DNA of 32,180 nucleotides from Chitinophaga pinensis (GCA_945861685.1 CAMAVO010000014.1:1-32180), one strand, 5' to 3'; positions 1 to 9,452 are shown, counted from the stretch's first letter. Notes: generated by a model from the sequence alone, not told the origin. Numbers and translations: made by a program.

Positions 1-1272
1 AAATGTTGAAGTATCAGCAGACGGAACAACAGCTGACTGAAGACTATCTCCCACATCAGAAAGAATTTGTTTGCGTGTATCATCCAAATCCTGCAACAGC
101 GGCTGGTTCTTGCTATCCTGTTCAGAATAAAAGTTGAAGCGGAGTTTTAGTTTGTCGTATTCAAACTCATCACCGAAATGAAAAAGCGAACGCGCATAAT
201 TTTTATCTGAATACTGAAACTCAACAATAATGCGCCTGTCCTTGGTAATAATTTGTTTGGGAGTAAACGTAACCTCAGCCGTGTTGTAATCAATTACGTA
301 ATCGTTCTCCTGCCCGCGTGTCATCAGTTGTCCGTCAATGTAGACCTTCTCTGTCCCTGCAAGAACAATGATAAAAATCTCATTTTCATTTCCGCGCATA
401 CGATACGGCCCTTGATTGCTTTCAATTCCCTGAATAATGTTTCGCGCAAACTTTCCTCGCGAAATAGCACCGCTTCCCGTAACACGCATCTTCGGTATTT
501 TCTTATTAGGGTCGCTTGAATTAATCAAACCAAAACCATGCGTAACACTCAATCCTTGCGCACGTTTGTAGAAGTTCATAAAGTATCCTTCCGGCTTTCG
601 GAGTTGAAAATCTCCGGCCGTCAATCGTGTACTGTCACTAAAAATCTGAATATACACCTGGTCAAAATCCTGCAACTGCTGTGTGTTTCCTTCGGGCTGA
701 ATAGGAATATTATTGTCGGTAATCGCAGCAAGAATTCCTATATTCTCGCTGATGTTTCCAGACAACTGCAAATTTAAACTGGAACTGATAGCAACATCCT
801 GATTATTGCCAACGGTTAATCCGCGCGAAATACTTCCGTTTTTGTTCAGCGTACTCATGCTGAAAATATCGTCAGCAGCATTCTTATCAATGGTTACGGC
901 AAAAGGATTGGGAACACCTTTTGTCTGTGGCTTCAATAAACTGTCAATGCTTTTATTATAATATTCCTTGCTGAAATTATAAGGAAACACTTCGTATTCC
1001 ACTTTAACGGTTGGCGTTTCAGGAATATTTGCCTGCCATTTTTTTCTGCGAAGAATTAAGGTTGCACTTCCCCAGTCTAACTTATAAAGTGTGGTATCTA
1101 ACTTAAAACCATTGGTAAAAGCAACTTTAAATGACGAAGGAATAATACTAAGGGTGTCGAGTTGTATGCTGTCTTTTGCAGCACTTACCTCAAGCGAGCG
1201 CTTGTTGCCTGTTTGCGCAATTAATGCAACAGGCAAAAGCAAAAGAAACAGAATCGGGAGCGATTTCAGCAC
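1..1272 (-). CDS. Large exported Bacteroidota surface/outer-membrane protein, N-terminal part (C-terminus beyond window)
   Basis: An open frame not in the ORF track runs from a GTG at 1270-1272 leftward to base 1 without a stop, giving 424 residues. GTG is the only start between an in-frame upstream TAA and the hydrophobic N-terminus LKSLPILFLLLLPVALIAQ, which reads as a Sec signal peptide. The body is rich in beta-type sequence. Around residue 325 it has a segment 'VYIDGQLMTRGQENDYVIDY' followed by a strand pair ending in 'RRIIVEFQYSD', a pattern of large Bacteroidota surface proteins that carry repeated DG..L..G.DY strands. I cannot name the family. It lies 45 bp after the 25-residue-repeat gene on the same strand and may be the last member of that transcript. 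The function is unknown; an envelope location is inferred from the signal peptide only. Confidence 0.75.
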   Translation of the reverse strand, partial: MLKSLPILFLLLLPVALIAQTGNKRSLEVSAAKDSIQLDTLSIIPSSFKVAFTNGFKLDTTLYKLDWGSATLILRRKKWQANIPETPTVKVEYEVFPYNFSKEYYNKSIDSLLKPQTKGVPNPFAVTIDKNAADDIFSMSTLNKNGSISRGLTVGNNQDVAISSSLNLQLSGNISENIGILAAITDNNIPIQPEGNTQQLQDFDQVYIQIFSDSTRLTAGDFQLRKPEGYFMNFYKRAQGLSVTHGFGLINSSDPNKKIPKMRVTGSGAISRGKFARNIIQGIESNQGPYRMRGNENEIFIIVLAGTEKVYIDGQLMTRGQENDYVIDYNTAEVTFTPKQIITKDRRIIVEFQYSDKNYARSLFHFGDEFEYDKLKLRFNFYSEQDSKNQPLLQDLDDTRKQILSDVGDSLQSAVVPSADTSTF

Positions 1273-1317
1273 CGGGTAAAATTACTATAAACGTTGTTTT
1301 GTAGAAATTCCCCATAC

Positions 1318-1728
1318 TCAATCCGGACTTATTGAATGCACATCATTATTTCTCTGCTCAATATCATCTTTTACAATCTTTATTTTCTGAGCAATAACAG
1401 CCAGTTCGCGGTGATTATTTTCTATCAGCCAGTTCAAGGCAACTTGATTTCCATCGCCTGCAAGGGCAACTTTGGCAAGGGGTTTAAGATTGTATTGCTC
1501 TAACCATTTCACAGCTTTCTCCTCACCTTCTATACCACGTATTACTGCCATTAGGTGCGGAAACTTATTTTTCATCAACCAGTCCCGCGCTTCCTGCTGG
1601 TTATTCAAAGCATGTACAAATAATCCCAGTTCTTTATAACCATTTGCGAGGAGCCATTCATTAATCGGTTTGTTGCCGCTAATAGCTTCGCCCCATGCGA
1701 TAAGAATTTTAGGAGGATAAGAAATCAT
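1318..1728 (-). CDS. Small protein built of exact 25-residue helical repeats, function unknown
   Basis: The 136-residue protein has no signal peptide and is probably cytoplasmic. From residue 25 it consists of four consecutive repeats of exactly 25 residues, each starting with WL and carrying a conserved N and L: WLLANGYKELGLF, WLMKNKFPHLMAV, WLEQYNLKPLAKV and WLIENNHRELAVI. A partial fifth copy lies before the first (LIAWGEAISGNK). The pattern predicts a small alpha-solenoid, which usually means a protein-binding surface. I do not recognise a named family. The gene lies between rluD and the large exported protein on the same strand, 39 bp after the rluD stop. The linker holds a perfect 20-bp palindrome. 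Confidence 0.7.
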   Translation of the reverse strand: MISYPPKILIAWGEAISGNKPINEWLLANGYKELGLFVHALNNQQEARDWLMKNKFPHLMAVIRGIEGEEKAVKWLEQYNLKPLAKVALAGDGNQVALNWLIENNHRELAVIAQKIKIVKDDIEQRNNDVHSISPD

Positions 1729-1744
1729 AATGAATCAATTAGCT

Positions 1745-1764
1745 GATTAGCTAATTAGCTAATC
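1745..1764. repeat. Perfect 20-bp AT-rich palindrome between rluD and the 25-residue-repeat gene
   Basis: GATTAGCTAATTAGCTAATC equals its own reverse complement. It sits in the 39-bp gap between the rluD stop (1768) and the next gene's start (1728). It could be a transcript-end hairpin, an operator or a short interspersed repeat; the sequence does not decide between these. Confidence 0.6.
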
Positions 1765-1767
1765 ATT

Positions 1768-2811
1768 TCATTTTTCATATTTAATGTAATGTCTCCATTT
1801 ATCAATAACAGCTTGCATATCCGAGGCAATTTCCGAATCGAAAAATAATTCTTTCTTAGTTACCGGATGAACAAAACCCAATGACTTTGCATGAAGCGCA
1901 TGACGCGGCATTAACTCAAAACAGTTGTCAATAAACTGACGGTATCTCTGGAACGTTGTTCCTTTCAAAATACTATCGCCACCATACGTTACATCATTGA
2001 ATAACGGATGTTTGATGTGCTGTAAATGCGCACGTATCTGATGTGTACGACCTGTTTCCAGTTTACATTCAATCAGGGTAACATAACCAAAACGTTCCAG
2101 CACTTTGTAATGTGTAACAGCGTGCTTTCCATAGTCTCCTTCAGGAAAAACAGCCATTATCTTACGGTCCTTCAGGCTGCGGCCGATATGTCCTTCAATA
2201 GTTCCGCTGTCTTCTTCAAAATCACCCCATACCAAGGCATTGTAAACGCGTTTGGTAGTGCGGTCAAAGAATTGTCCTGCAAGATGAGTCATTGCAAATT
2301 CATTTTTCGCCACAATCATAATTCCTGAAGTGTCTTTATCCAAACGATGCACCAAACCCGGGCGCGGAGTTTCCTGATTTTGATTAGGCAAATCTTTGAA
2401 GTGATAGACCAGGGCATTTACCAATGTTCCCGAATAGTTTCCGTAACCGGGATGCACCACCAAACCAGCAGGTTTGTTAAGCACCACAACATCATCATCT
2501 TCATAAACAATATTCAACGGAATATTTTCGGGAATAAGGGTGCGATCGCGAGGCGGATGTGCCAGCACAATACTGATAACGTCACCCGGTTTAACCTTGT
2601 AATTAGATCTTACTGCAACATCATTCACCAGAATATTCCCTGCCTCAGCCGAGTTCTGAATTTTGTTACGCGAAGTACTTTCAAGGCGATTCATCAGGAA
2701 CTTATCAATGCGCAAAGGTTCCTGACCCTTATCGGCTTTCAGGCGATGATGCTCAAAAAGTTCATCTTGTTCGTCTTCGTTTAGTTCAATATCGTCAGTT
2801 TGGTTAATCAT
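1768..2811 (-). CDS. rluD: RluD-like 23S rRNA pseudouridine synthase (RluA family)
   Basis: The protein (347 residues, normal for the family) would isomerise uridines of large-subunit rRNA to pseudouridine. Residues about 34-85 form an S4 RNA-binding domain (RIDKFLMNRL...ILVNDVAVRSNYKVKPGD). The catalytic domain follows, with the diagnostic GLVHRLDKDTSGIMIVAK segment whose Asp is the catalytic nucleophile in this family, and later the ETGRTHQIRAHL motif. Many Bacteroidota annotate this as RluD or RluD-like; the exact target uridines cannot be read from sequence. It is transcribed behind the T9SS and PASTA genes, from which a 92-bp gap with a REP-like inverted repeat separates it. Confidence 0.9.
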   Translation of the reverse strand: MINQTDDIELNEDEQDELFEHHRLKADKGQEPLRIDKFLMNRLESTSRNKIQNSAEAGNILVNDVAVRSNYKVKPGDVISIVLAHPPRDRTLIPENIPLNIVYEDDDVVVLNKPAGLVVHPGYGNYSGTLVNALVYHFKDLPNQNQETPRPGLVHRLDKDTSGIMIVAKNEFAMTHLAGQFFDRTTKRVYNALVWGDFEEDSGTIEGHIGRSLKDRKIMAVFPEGDYGKHAVTHYKVLERFGYVTLIECKLETGRTHQIRAHLQHIKHPLFNDVTYGGDSILKGTTFQRYRQFIDNCFELMPRHALHAKSLGFVHPVTKKELFFDSEIASDMQAVIDKWRHYIKYEK

Positions 2812-2829
2812 AAATTATTTAGGAATTAT

Positions 2830-2889
2830 GTCAGGCTGAGCTTGTCGAAGCCTTAGTTAAATAAAACCCTTCGACAAGCTCAGGGTGAC
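2830..2889. repeat. REP-like inverted repeat (GCTGAGCTTGTCGAAG family)
   Basis: A left arm at 2830-2850 (with GCTGAGCTTGTCGAAG) and a right arm at 2869-2889 (CTTCGACAAGCTCAG...) are 21 bp each. They are complementary at all but two positions and enclose an 18-nt loop. This arm sequence is a widespread interspersed repeat in Bacteroidota and other bacteria. It fills the gap between the T9SS gene and rluD and could also work as a transcript-end hairpin. Confidence 0.8.
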
Positions 2890-2903
2890 AAAACAGAATC
2901 GGA

Positions 2904-5198
2904 TTACCTGCTGATTATCAGCTTATAGATTTTCTGTTCCTGTGTTTCTTTGTTTTGAATACTAATGAAATAAAAACCCGTAGCCAATTCAGAAATGCTT
3001 ACCGAGCGCGGCAAATATGAAACCTGTTTTACCACACTGCCGGTACTGTTAAAAATGTTCAGCAGGTAGTCATTGCTATTTCCTGTTTCGTTCATAGCCA
3101 CAATATACACCTCATCCGATGCAGGATTTGGGAATACATTAAAATCTGTCATCACTTCATTTTCTTCAATAGAGAAAACATCACCCGGAAGTGTGTCGCT
3201 GCTAAAAACAGGACGTATCATCCATGCTCCCGGCAATTGCGATTGCAGCCAGCCACCTCCTAAAATATTGTAGAACATGTTTTCATTGGCAGTCAGGTTG
3301 CGGTCGAAACCAACATTCATTCGGTAATTAGTGAGTTGCATCCAACCTACAAAGAAGTTACCTGCGGGAAGTAATAACACAGTATCATTAATAGCATAGG
3401 TGCGGAAATAATTTAATCCCGGTGAATAAGCGGGTGAAAGCGAATCATTCTGATAAACCAATGTTTCCGGTGTTTCATCACCTGTCCAAACCATAAGACT
3501 GAAAAGTTTTTGTGAAACATCTTCCAACTGAGGATTAAAATAAAAACGAACCCCGCGCAACGTATCCTGCTTAATCATATTAAAACGATATGCAGCCATT
3601 GAAGCTCCTGTGGGTGATTGTATCTCCAAGCCATAACCGTTTTCTGCGGTACCGTCATCATAGGCATAGTAGTTATGGAAAACCTGATTGTAGTGAAGCG
3701 TGTCGTTGTCTTTTATGTTATCAGGATTTGTAGCAAGACTGGCAATAATTTCAAATGTTGCGCTATCGTTTCCGTTATCAGGAAAGGTAAATGCAAAATC
3801 GGGCTCCATAGAAAGTGGGTCAGTAGGGTCGCAGAATGTGTCAATGTTTTGACAGAAAACGTTTGCGCTATAATTTTTACTGCCTCCGTTTTTGTCAAAA
3901 ATTTCCGTGTCTGTTTCGTCAAAAACTTTCCAGCGGTAGCCTGTATTTTTTACAGCATTCAAATTATTGTGAAAAGTCAGCAATAAGGTGTCGTTCATAA
4001 ACGAAGCAGGATCAACCAAAAAATGGCTCCATGGCATAGCCTGAAATTCATTTAATAATGAATAAGCAGGATACACATACGCAACATCTTCATAAACCGT
4101 ATCGGCAAAATTGCGTGCATTACTAAAACGCACATAATCAATATGCCAATGGTCAACATTACCTGATAGTGTTGCATAGTTGCGAAAACGGAACTGAAAG
4201 CTGTTTTCAAACCAGACTGTATCTGTTACCGCAATCATGACCTGCTTAAACATGCTGTCAAAGGGTAATTCATCGCCTTCAGCATTCCAGATATTTGTCC
4301 AGTCAAGCGTTGAAGTTCTGAATTGCAGAATAAGCGAATCATTTTGTTCCGGTGCATTTCCTCTGCCTTGTGACTGATAATAAAAACTCAGATAAAGCGA
4401 ATCAGATGGTTCATAAACATCCAGATTTATTGGTTTTGAAGTAAGGTGGTCAGCAACTCCGTAGGGCAACCCCGTTGCAAAATTATAAGGCATTCCGGTT
4501 TCATCAACTCCATCCAATGTTGCCACTCCAATCGAAGGTGGGTAATAAGGATAAGTAGAATTTATGAAGGCATAATTATCAATCCACAATGCGTTTGCAT
4601 CAGGCTGATAAACTTTAACTGTGTCATTGCTGTTTTCAAGGGTAAGAAAAGTAACTGCTGTAGTAGAATTATCTAAAATAGTTCCAAGGCTGTCATAAAA
4701 CGTATAAAACTCTTCGGTTGGCCAGTAACTCACTGTTTCATTGGGAACAAAAGGATTCGCGCCATTATGAAAAACCACTTCGTAAGCAGACAGCGCTATT
4801 GCGCTATCTAGCCTGGCGTTTACAATGTTTACAAAAAGCGTGTCATTCAACACCGAATCAAGTCGGTAGTAATAATGATAGGTTGTGTCTTCGGATACGT
4901 TTGCTGTAGCCAATGTATCGCCATTCAATGTCCAGCGAATAGCCATCGAATCAGTTGGTGCAGTGTATTCCCAATTGTAATAGCGCTTTAATTTGTTGGT
5001 TGAGAAATCATCAATAAAAGGAAGGTTTAATGTGTCAAGGATATAATACTCCTGATTGTTCATGATGCTTTTTTCAGAAGCAGTATGCTTGCTGAATAAA
5101 ACAGGGTTTACCTCCAAGTCAAGCAATACTTCCTGCGAAAACAACGCAATGGGCAGTGCAAAAACCAAAAGAAACAGGAATAGATTTTTTTTATTCAT
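2904..5198 (-). CDS. T9SS type A sorting-domain surface protein, function unknown
   Basis: I chose the ATG at 5198 (MNKKNLFLFLLVFALPIALFSQ), a clean signal peptide, over the upstream GTG/ATG at 5213/5210. The start still overlaps the end of the PASTA gene by 8 bp. The mature protein of about 740 residues is rich in D, N, S, T and Y and has beta-sandwich character. It contains segments of the type DDFS...W and long 'DSLYLSFYYQSQGRG' strands typical of exported Bacteroidota proteins with jelly-roll modules. The last ~80 residues (VFPNPASDEVYIV ... ATGFYFISI ... YKLIIS) are a T9SS type A signal, so it should be exported by type IX secretion and anchored at or released from the cell surface. It lies between the PASTA and rluD genes. 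No enzymatic motif is visible. Confidence 0.85.
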   Translation of the reverse strand: MNKKNLFLFLLVFALPIALFSQEVLLDLEVNPVLFSKHTASEKSIMNNQEYYILDTLNLPFIDDFSTNKLKRYYNWEYTAPTDSMAIRWTLNGDTLATANVSEDTTYHYYYRLDSVLNDTLFVNIVNARLDSAIALSAYEVVFHNGANPFVPNETVSYWPTEEFYTFYDSLGTILDNSTTAVTFLTLENSNDTVKVYQPDANALWIDNYAFINSTYPYYPPSIGVATLDGVDETGMPYNFATGLPYGVADHLTSKPINLDVYEPSDSLYLSFYYQSQGRGNAPEQNDSLILQFRTSTLDWTNIWNAEGDELPFDSMFKQVMIAVTDTVWFENSFQFRFRNYATLSGNVDHWHIDYVRFSNARNFADTVYEDVAYVYPAYSLLNEFQAMPWSHFLVDPASFMNDTLLLTFHNNLNAVKNTGYRWKVFDETDTEIFDKNGGSKNYSANVFCQNIDTFCDPTDPLSMEPDFAFTFPDNGNDSATFEIIASLATNPDNIKDNDTLHYNQVFHNYYAYDDGTAENGYGLEIQSPTGASMAAYRFNMIKQDTLRGVRFYFNPQLEDVSQKLFSLMVWTGDETPETLVYQNDSLSPAYSPGLNYFRTYAINDTVLLLPAGNFFVGWMQLTNYRMNVGFDRNLTANENMFYNILGGGWLQSQLPGAWMIRPVFSSDTLPGDVFSIEENEVMTDFNVFPNPASDEVYIVAMNETGNSNDYLLNIFNSTGSVVKQVSYLPRSVSISELATGFYFISIQNKETQEQKIYKLIISR

Positions 5199-6045
5199 CG
5201 TAGTTATCATCACTGCCTTCTTTCATTTCCTCACCGTCATCAATCGGATTGTTGTGAAGAGAAGGGTCGTATTCAATTTTATCTTCGTTTTCGGTAAACC
5301 ACAAATCAACAGGATCACCTATTTTAATGACTGAATTAGAACTGTAAGCAGGACGTTGTTTGTAAACACGGGACTTAAGACTGTCTTTTACATCAGCATC
5401 AAATATAAATGCACCCTTTATCAATGCACCTGATTTAATAGCTTCCTCTGCCTGTTCAGGTGTAAGGTTAATGAAATACGGCATCGGTATTTCAGAATCA
5501 TTCAATCCGTCACCCAACACCAATTCTATGGAAGAACCTTTAACGATAAGACTATCGGGATGAATCTTTCTGCCTTTCCACAATTGTTTCAGCACCACAT
5601 TTTTGGCAATATCAGGTTGGTATGAGGTTTTACCCACTTTCAATCCGTAGGTTTCCAATCGCTGTGTTGCCTGACGCAGGGTAAGGTCAACCAGATTAGG
5701 CATTTTAACACGCTGCGGCTGCATGGCAACTACCGTTACATAAACCGTTCTTCCGGCTTTAACATGAAAGCCGGGTACAGGCGTTTGGTCAACAATGGAG
5801 CCTTTCGGTCTTTTATTATCGTAAACAGAATCAATGACTGCATACTTAAGATTAAGCGGACTGAGCGTTGCTTCAAGGTTCTCTTTTTTCAATCCTGAAA
5901 GGTCGGGGACAGCAATGGTTTCACCATGCTCGGTATAGGCATTCAATGCAAAGACAATAACTAAAATCAGTGCAATAAAAACACCCAGCGCAATGCCAAG
6001 ATGCTTCAAAAAGCTTTTACTGAATATGAAAGAGAAAAAATTCAT
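5191..6045 (-). CDS. PASTA-domain single-pass membrane protein
   Basis: The protein has 284 residues. A short cytoplasmic head is followed by one transmembrane helix (about residues 15-35, HLGIALGVFIALILVIVFAL) and three PASTA repeats. These begin near VPDLSGLKKENLEATL, MPNLVDLTLRQATQRL and MPYFINLTPEQAEEAI. The tail is acidic and low in complexity. PASTA domains bind muropeptides or act as spacers in cell-wall proteins, but unlike PknB or PBP2x there is no kinase or transpeptidase domain here. The likely role is an envelope factor facing the periplasm; this is inference. It is the first gene of the minus-strand group and is divergent from prfA, with a possible -7 box just upstream. Confidence 0.85.
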   Translation of the reverse strand: MNFFSFIFSKSFLKHLGIALGVFIALILVIVFALNAYTEHGETIAVPDLSGLKKENLEATLSPLNLKYAVIDSVYDNKRPKGSIVDQTPVPGFHVKAGRTVYVTVVAMQPQRVKMPNLVDLTLRQATQRLETYGLKVGKTSYQPDIAKNVVLKQLWKGRKIHPDSLIVKGSSIELVLGDGLNDSEIPMPYFINLTPEQAEEAIKSGALIKGAFIFDADVKDSLKSRVYKQRPAYSSNSVIKIGDPVDLWFTENEDKIEYDPSLHNNPIDDGEEMKEGSDDNYDE

Positions 6046-6052
6046 AAGGTGG

Positions 6053-6060
6053 CAAAGGTA
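6053..6060 (-). promoter_or_regulatory. Putative Bacteroidota -7 box for the PASTA gene
   Basis: On the minus strand the bases read TACCTTTG, matching the Bacteroidota TAnnTTTG -7 consensus, 8 bp before the ATG at 6045. This would give an almost leaderless transcript. No clear -33 TTG partner was located, so confidence is modest. Confidence 0.35.
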
Positions 6061-6114
6061 ATTATTTCATTTGTTGTTGTTCTATCCATACTAACGCACA
6101 AAGGAGTAAAAAAT

Positions 6115-6122
6115 TATCTTTG
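6115..6122 (+). promoter_or_regulatory. Putative Bacteroidota -7 box for prfA
   Basis: TATCTTTG matches TAnnTTTG and would start transcription near 6128, about 12 nt before the prfA ATG at 6141. The same octamer precedes the metal-resistance operon. The -33 element is not evident. Confidence 0.45.
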
Positions 6123-6140
6123 CGCCTCATTGAAGAAAAA

Positions 6141-7214
6141 ATGCTGGAAAAATTAAGAGATATTTATAAACGTTGGGAAGACATTGGCATTCAGCTGGGC
6201 GACCCGAATGTAGTGGGCGATATGACCCGCTATGTGAAGCTGAATAAAGATTACCGAGACCTTGAGCCCATCGCTAATGCCTATAAGGAATTCGATTTAC
6301 TGCTGAAGAACATTGCCAACGCAAAAGAAATACTGAATACTGAAAAAGACCCTGAATTTCTTGACCTCGCCAAGTTGGAGCTGACCGAAATGGAAGAGCG
6401 CAAACTTGTGATAGAAGAAGAAGTGCGCCTGATGATGATACCCAAAGACCCCGAGGACGAAAAGAATGCAACGATTGAAATTCGTGCGGGAACGGGTGGT
6501 GATGAAGCCAGTCTTTTTGCCGGAGAACTGTATCGCATGTATACCCGCTACTGCGAAGAACGTGGCTGGAAAGTGGAATTGATTGACTGCTCGGACGGAA
6601 CAGCCGGTGGCTACAAAGAGGTTATCATGTTTGTAACAGGTGATGGCGTTTACGGACAGATGAAATACGAATCAGGCGTTCACCGTGTGCAACGGGTGCC
6701 TGCCACTGAAGCTCAGGGAAGGGTTCATACCTCTGCCGCTACAGTAGCTGTATTGCCCGAAGCAACGGAAGTTGATGTGCAAATAAATCCTGCCGATGTA
6801 GATATGCAAACCGCACGTTCGGGTGGAGCAGGCGGACAAAACGTGAATAAAGTGGAGACAAAAGTGATGCTTACCCACAAGCCCTCGGGCATTGTGGTGG
6901 TATGTCAGGTTGAGCGCAGTCAGCTTAAGAACCGCGAACGTGCTATGGCTATGCTGCGAACAAAGCTTTACGAAATGGAATTGCAGAAACACAACGATGC
7001 CATTGCTAAAAAGCGTAAAACTATGGTTTCAACAGGCGACCGTTCTGCAAAAATCCGCACCTATAACTATCCACAAAGCCGAATTACCGACCACAGAATT
7101 GGAATGACTATTCATAGCCTTCCGGCATTTATGAATGGCGATATTCAGGATATGATGAATGCGCTGCAAAATGCAGAGAATGCGGAGAGATTGAAAGAAG
7201 GAATGACAATATAA
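6141..7214 (+). CDS. prfA: Peptide chain release factor 1 (RF1)
   Basis: The protein terminates translation at UAA and UAG by triggering peptidyl-tRNA hydrolysis. I moved the start to the ATG at 6141 ([12 protein letters not shown]), which matches the family N-terminus. The track's TTG at 6120 lies within or next to the promoter box. The resulting 357 residues are the usual RF1 length. The codon-recognition tripeptide PAT lies at residues 187-189 (VPATEAQGR), as expected for RF1 rather than RF2 (SPF). The catalytic GGQ lies at residues 231-233 in [15 protein letters not shown]. There is no programmed frameshift. It is the first gene of the plus-strand group with DUF4442, PlsB-like and gpsA. 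Confidence 0.97.
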   Translation: MLEKLRDIYKRWEDIGIQLGDPNVVGDMTRYVKLNKDYRDLEPIANAYKEFDLLLKNIANAKEILNTEKDPEFLDLAKLELTEMEERKLVIEEEVRLMMIPKDPEDEKNATIEIRAGTGGDEASLFAGELYRMYTRYCEERGWKVELIDCSDGTAGGYKEVIMFVTGDGVYGQMKYESGVHRVQRVPATEAQGRVHTSAATVAVLPEATEVDVQINPADVDMQTARSGGAGGQNVNKVETKVMLTHKPSGIVVVCQVERSQLKNRERAMAMLRTKLYEMELQKHNDAIAKKRKTMVSTGDRSAKIRTYNYPQSRITDHRIGMTIHSLPAFMNGDIQDMMNALQNAENAERLKEGMTI

Positions 7215-7224
7215 TCAAAGAGAA

Positions 7225-7749
7225 ATGGAAACACTTACAAAACCAAAACAATCAATTGTGCTTAATGCAAAAGCAGAAAAACAACGCAAACAATTTCTTA
7301 ATTACTTTCTCTTCAATCTTTTTCTTTTAATAAAACTTCCTGCAGCTTTTTTCTGCGGCCTGAATATTAAAAAACTAGACGTTGATAATTGTGAAGTAAC
7401 ACTTCCATATGGATGGCGCAGTCAAAACCCTTTTCAGAGTATTTATTTTGCCGCACAAGCAATGGCAGCTGAAATGTCAACAGGCGTTTTGGCTCTGCTG
7501 GCAATAGAAAACTGCAATGCCAACATGGGAATGTTGGTTGTTAAAGTTGAAGGCGGGTTCTCGAAAAAAGCAGATAAATTAACTACCTTCACCTGCACAG
7601 AAGGGGCGAAAATTTTTGCGGCAATTGATCAGGCAATTGCAACAAAAGAAAAAGTTTCGGTAACAATTGAAAGCGTTGGCACCATGCCTGACGGAACAGA
7701 AGTTTCGCGTTTTTTAATTACCTGGTCGTTTAAAATAAAGAAAGGATAA
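7225..7749 (+). CDS. DUF4442 hotdog-fold protein
   Basis: The 174-residue protein has the layout of DUF4442 proteins: a hydrophobic N-terminal helix (NYFLFNLFLLIKLPAAFF), then PYGWRSQNPFQSIYFAAQAMAAEMSTGVL and a hotdog-type sheet with VEGGFSKKADKLTTFTCTEG. The fold is that of 4-hydroxybenzoyl-CoA thioesterases, so an acyl-CoA or acyl-ACP substrate is plausible but not shown. It lies 10 bp behind prfA and 8 bp before a glycerolipid acyltransferase, and that neighbourhood supports a role in acyl-chain metabolism. Confidence 0.8.
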   Translation: METLTKPKQSIVLNAKAEKQRKQFLNYFLFNLFLLIKLPAAFFCGLNIKKLDVDNCEVTLPYGWRSQNPFQSIYFAAQAMAAEMSTGVLALLAIENCNANMGMLVVKVEGGFSKKADKLTTFTCTEGAKIFAAIDQAIATKEKVSVTIESVGTMPDGTEVSRFLITWSFKIKKG

Positions 7750-7757
7750 CCGCTGTT

Positions 7758-9452
7758 TTGGAAGAACAAAAACATACACGCAAAGGATGGCTTTATGAGC
7801 CATTGTTTCCTGATGTAAATACATGGCCTATTTATAAGCTTACGCAGGAGCGTGACGAATTTCTTAAAGAGGTAAAAGAAGCCGCCTTCAAAGCTGCAAA
7901 AGAACAGACAAAAACCAACCAGGGATTAAACGAAGAATTAGCTAAGACCTATTATCTGGAGCGCATCCGTTTAAAAACAAATGCATGGGCGGCAGATAAA
8001 AAAGACGAAGGCCCGTTTTGGGAAGGTGTAAAAAAGAAGTTGTTGAAATTAAGTCCGGAGAATGAAAAAACACCTGACCTTAATGAAGACAACATTCTGG
8101 AAAGCATCATTGACCGCTATACCGAAGAGATCGCAGGATTTTTCAGTCCTTCCGCTTATAACTTTGCAAAAGAAGCCACTACATTCGGTTTCGCTCGTTT
8201 GTTGAATGCCTCAGAAGGAAAAGGGATTTCACGTTTCTGGAAAACGCGTCACAACCTTCACGAAAAGATAAGGCTGCAAGGCGACTTAGACCACATTCGC
8301 ACGCTGGCTAAAAAGGGAACTCTTGTAATGGTTCCTACTCATTTCAGCAATCTTGATTCTATTATGATTGGCTGGGCCATTGCATCGCTTGGATTGCGCC
8401 CCTTTCTTTACGGAGCCGGTTTAAATCTTTTCGGAATTGGTATTCTCGCCTTCTTCATGAACAAACTTGGTGCTTACAAAGTTGACCGCAGAAAGAAAAA
8501 CATGATTTACCTCGAAACACTTAAAGCCTATTCAACAATAGGAATGGTGCGCGGTTGTAATAGTTTGTTTTTTCCGGGAGGAACACGTTCACGCTCCGGT
8601 TCTATTGAAACAAAACTCAAATTAGGTTTATTAGGCACTGCTATGGAAGCACAGCGCCTTAACTTTTTAAAGGACAAAGAAAAAGCAACAAAGATTTTTG
8701 TAATTCCGGTGGTGTTTAACTACAACTTTGTGCTGGAAGCACCCAGCCTTATTGACGAGCACCTGAAACGAACCGGACAACAACATTACTTTCGCGAGAA
8801 TGATGATTATTCAACATCGTACAAACTGGCAAAGTTCATGCTGAAGTTCTTTACTAAATCTTCTGAGATTTCTATCTCTTTCGGTAAGTGTATTGACCTG
8901 TTCGGAAACCCGGTTGATAATGAAGGAAACAGTATCGGGAAGAATAATGAGAAGATAGACATCAGCCGTTATTTTATGACCAATGGTGCTTTTACCCGCG
9001 ACTCGCAGCGCGATGCTGAATACACCAAAATGCTGGGCGATGAGATTGTAAAACGTTTTCATTCCGAAAGCCGTGTGTTTGCAAGTCATGCAGTAGCATT
9101 TGTTGCTTTTGAATTAATCCGTAAACGCTATAAGAAATTAGATATTTATGCGGTGCTTCGCCTGCCCGAAGAAGATCAGAAACTAACGTATCTTGAATTT
9201 ACCAACGGTGTTTCGCGGCTGCTTGACCGCCTGCGCGAAATGGCAGCTAACGGTGAAGTTCATTTGTATCACGAATTGGAGATTCCGGAGATTGATAAAG
9301 TAATTGAAACCGGAATAAAAAATCTGGGCATGTACGATGCCAAGCGTCCTTTGTATAAAACAAAAGACGACTTTATTATGTCGGAAGATTTTAATCTTTT
9401 ATTTTTTTACCACAACCGCCTAGAAGGATATGGACTCGCAAAATACATCTGA
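7758..9452 (+). CDS. PlsB-like glycerol-3-phosphate/lysophosphatidate acyltransferase
   Basis: The protein has 564 residues. It carries the glycerolipid acyltransferase HX4D motif at about H195-D200 (THFSNLD) and the phosphate-binding block FPGGTRSRSG from about residue 272. The helical N- and C-terminal flanks are long, as in the PlsB group and unlike the short PlsC enzymes. It should acylate glycerol-3-phosphate or its 1-acyl product at the inner face of the membrane. The only start after the previous stop that keeps the conserved N-terminus is a TTG at 7758. Its end overlaps gpsA by 23 bp, so the enzyme that makes glycerol-3-phosphate is translationally coupled to the one that likely uses it. 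The exact acceptor and acyl donor cannot be told. Confidence 0.87.
   Translation: MEEQKHTRKGWLYEPLFPDVNTWPIYKLTQERDEFLKEVKEAAFKAAKEQTKTNQGLNEELAKTYYLERIRLKTNAWAADKKDEGPFWEGVKKKLLKLSPENEKTPDLNEDNILESIIDRYTEEIAGFFSPSAYNFAKEATTFGFARLLNASEGKGISRFWKTRHNLHEKIRLQGDLDHIRTLAKKGTLVMVPTHFSNLDSIMIGWAIASLGLRPFLYGAGLNLFGIGILAFFMNKLGAYKVDRRKKNMIYLETLKAYSTIGMVRGCNSLFFPGGTRSRSGSIETKLKLGLLGTAMEAQRLNFLKDKEKATKIFVIPVVFNYNFVLEAPSLIDEHLKRTGQQHYFRENDDYSTSYKLAKFMLKFFTKSSEISISFGKCIDLFGNPVDNEGNSIGKNNEKIDISRYFMTNGAFTRDSQRDAEYTKMLGDEIVKRFHSESRVFASHAVAFVAFELIRKRYKKLDIYAVLRLPEEDQKLTYLEFTNGVSRLLDRLREMAANGEVHLYHELEIPEIDKVIETGIKNLGMYDAKRPLYKTKDDFIMSEDFNLLFFYHNRLEGYGLAKYI

Noticed and set aside
2026-2784. Plus-strand ORFs inside rluD (100 and 145 aa)
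   Set aside because: Antisense shadows of a well-supported gene; no domains.
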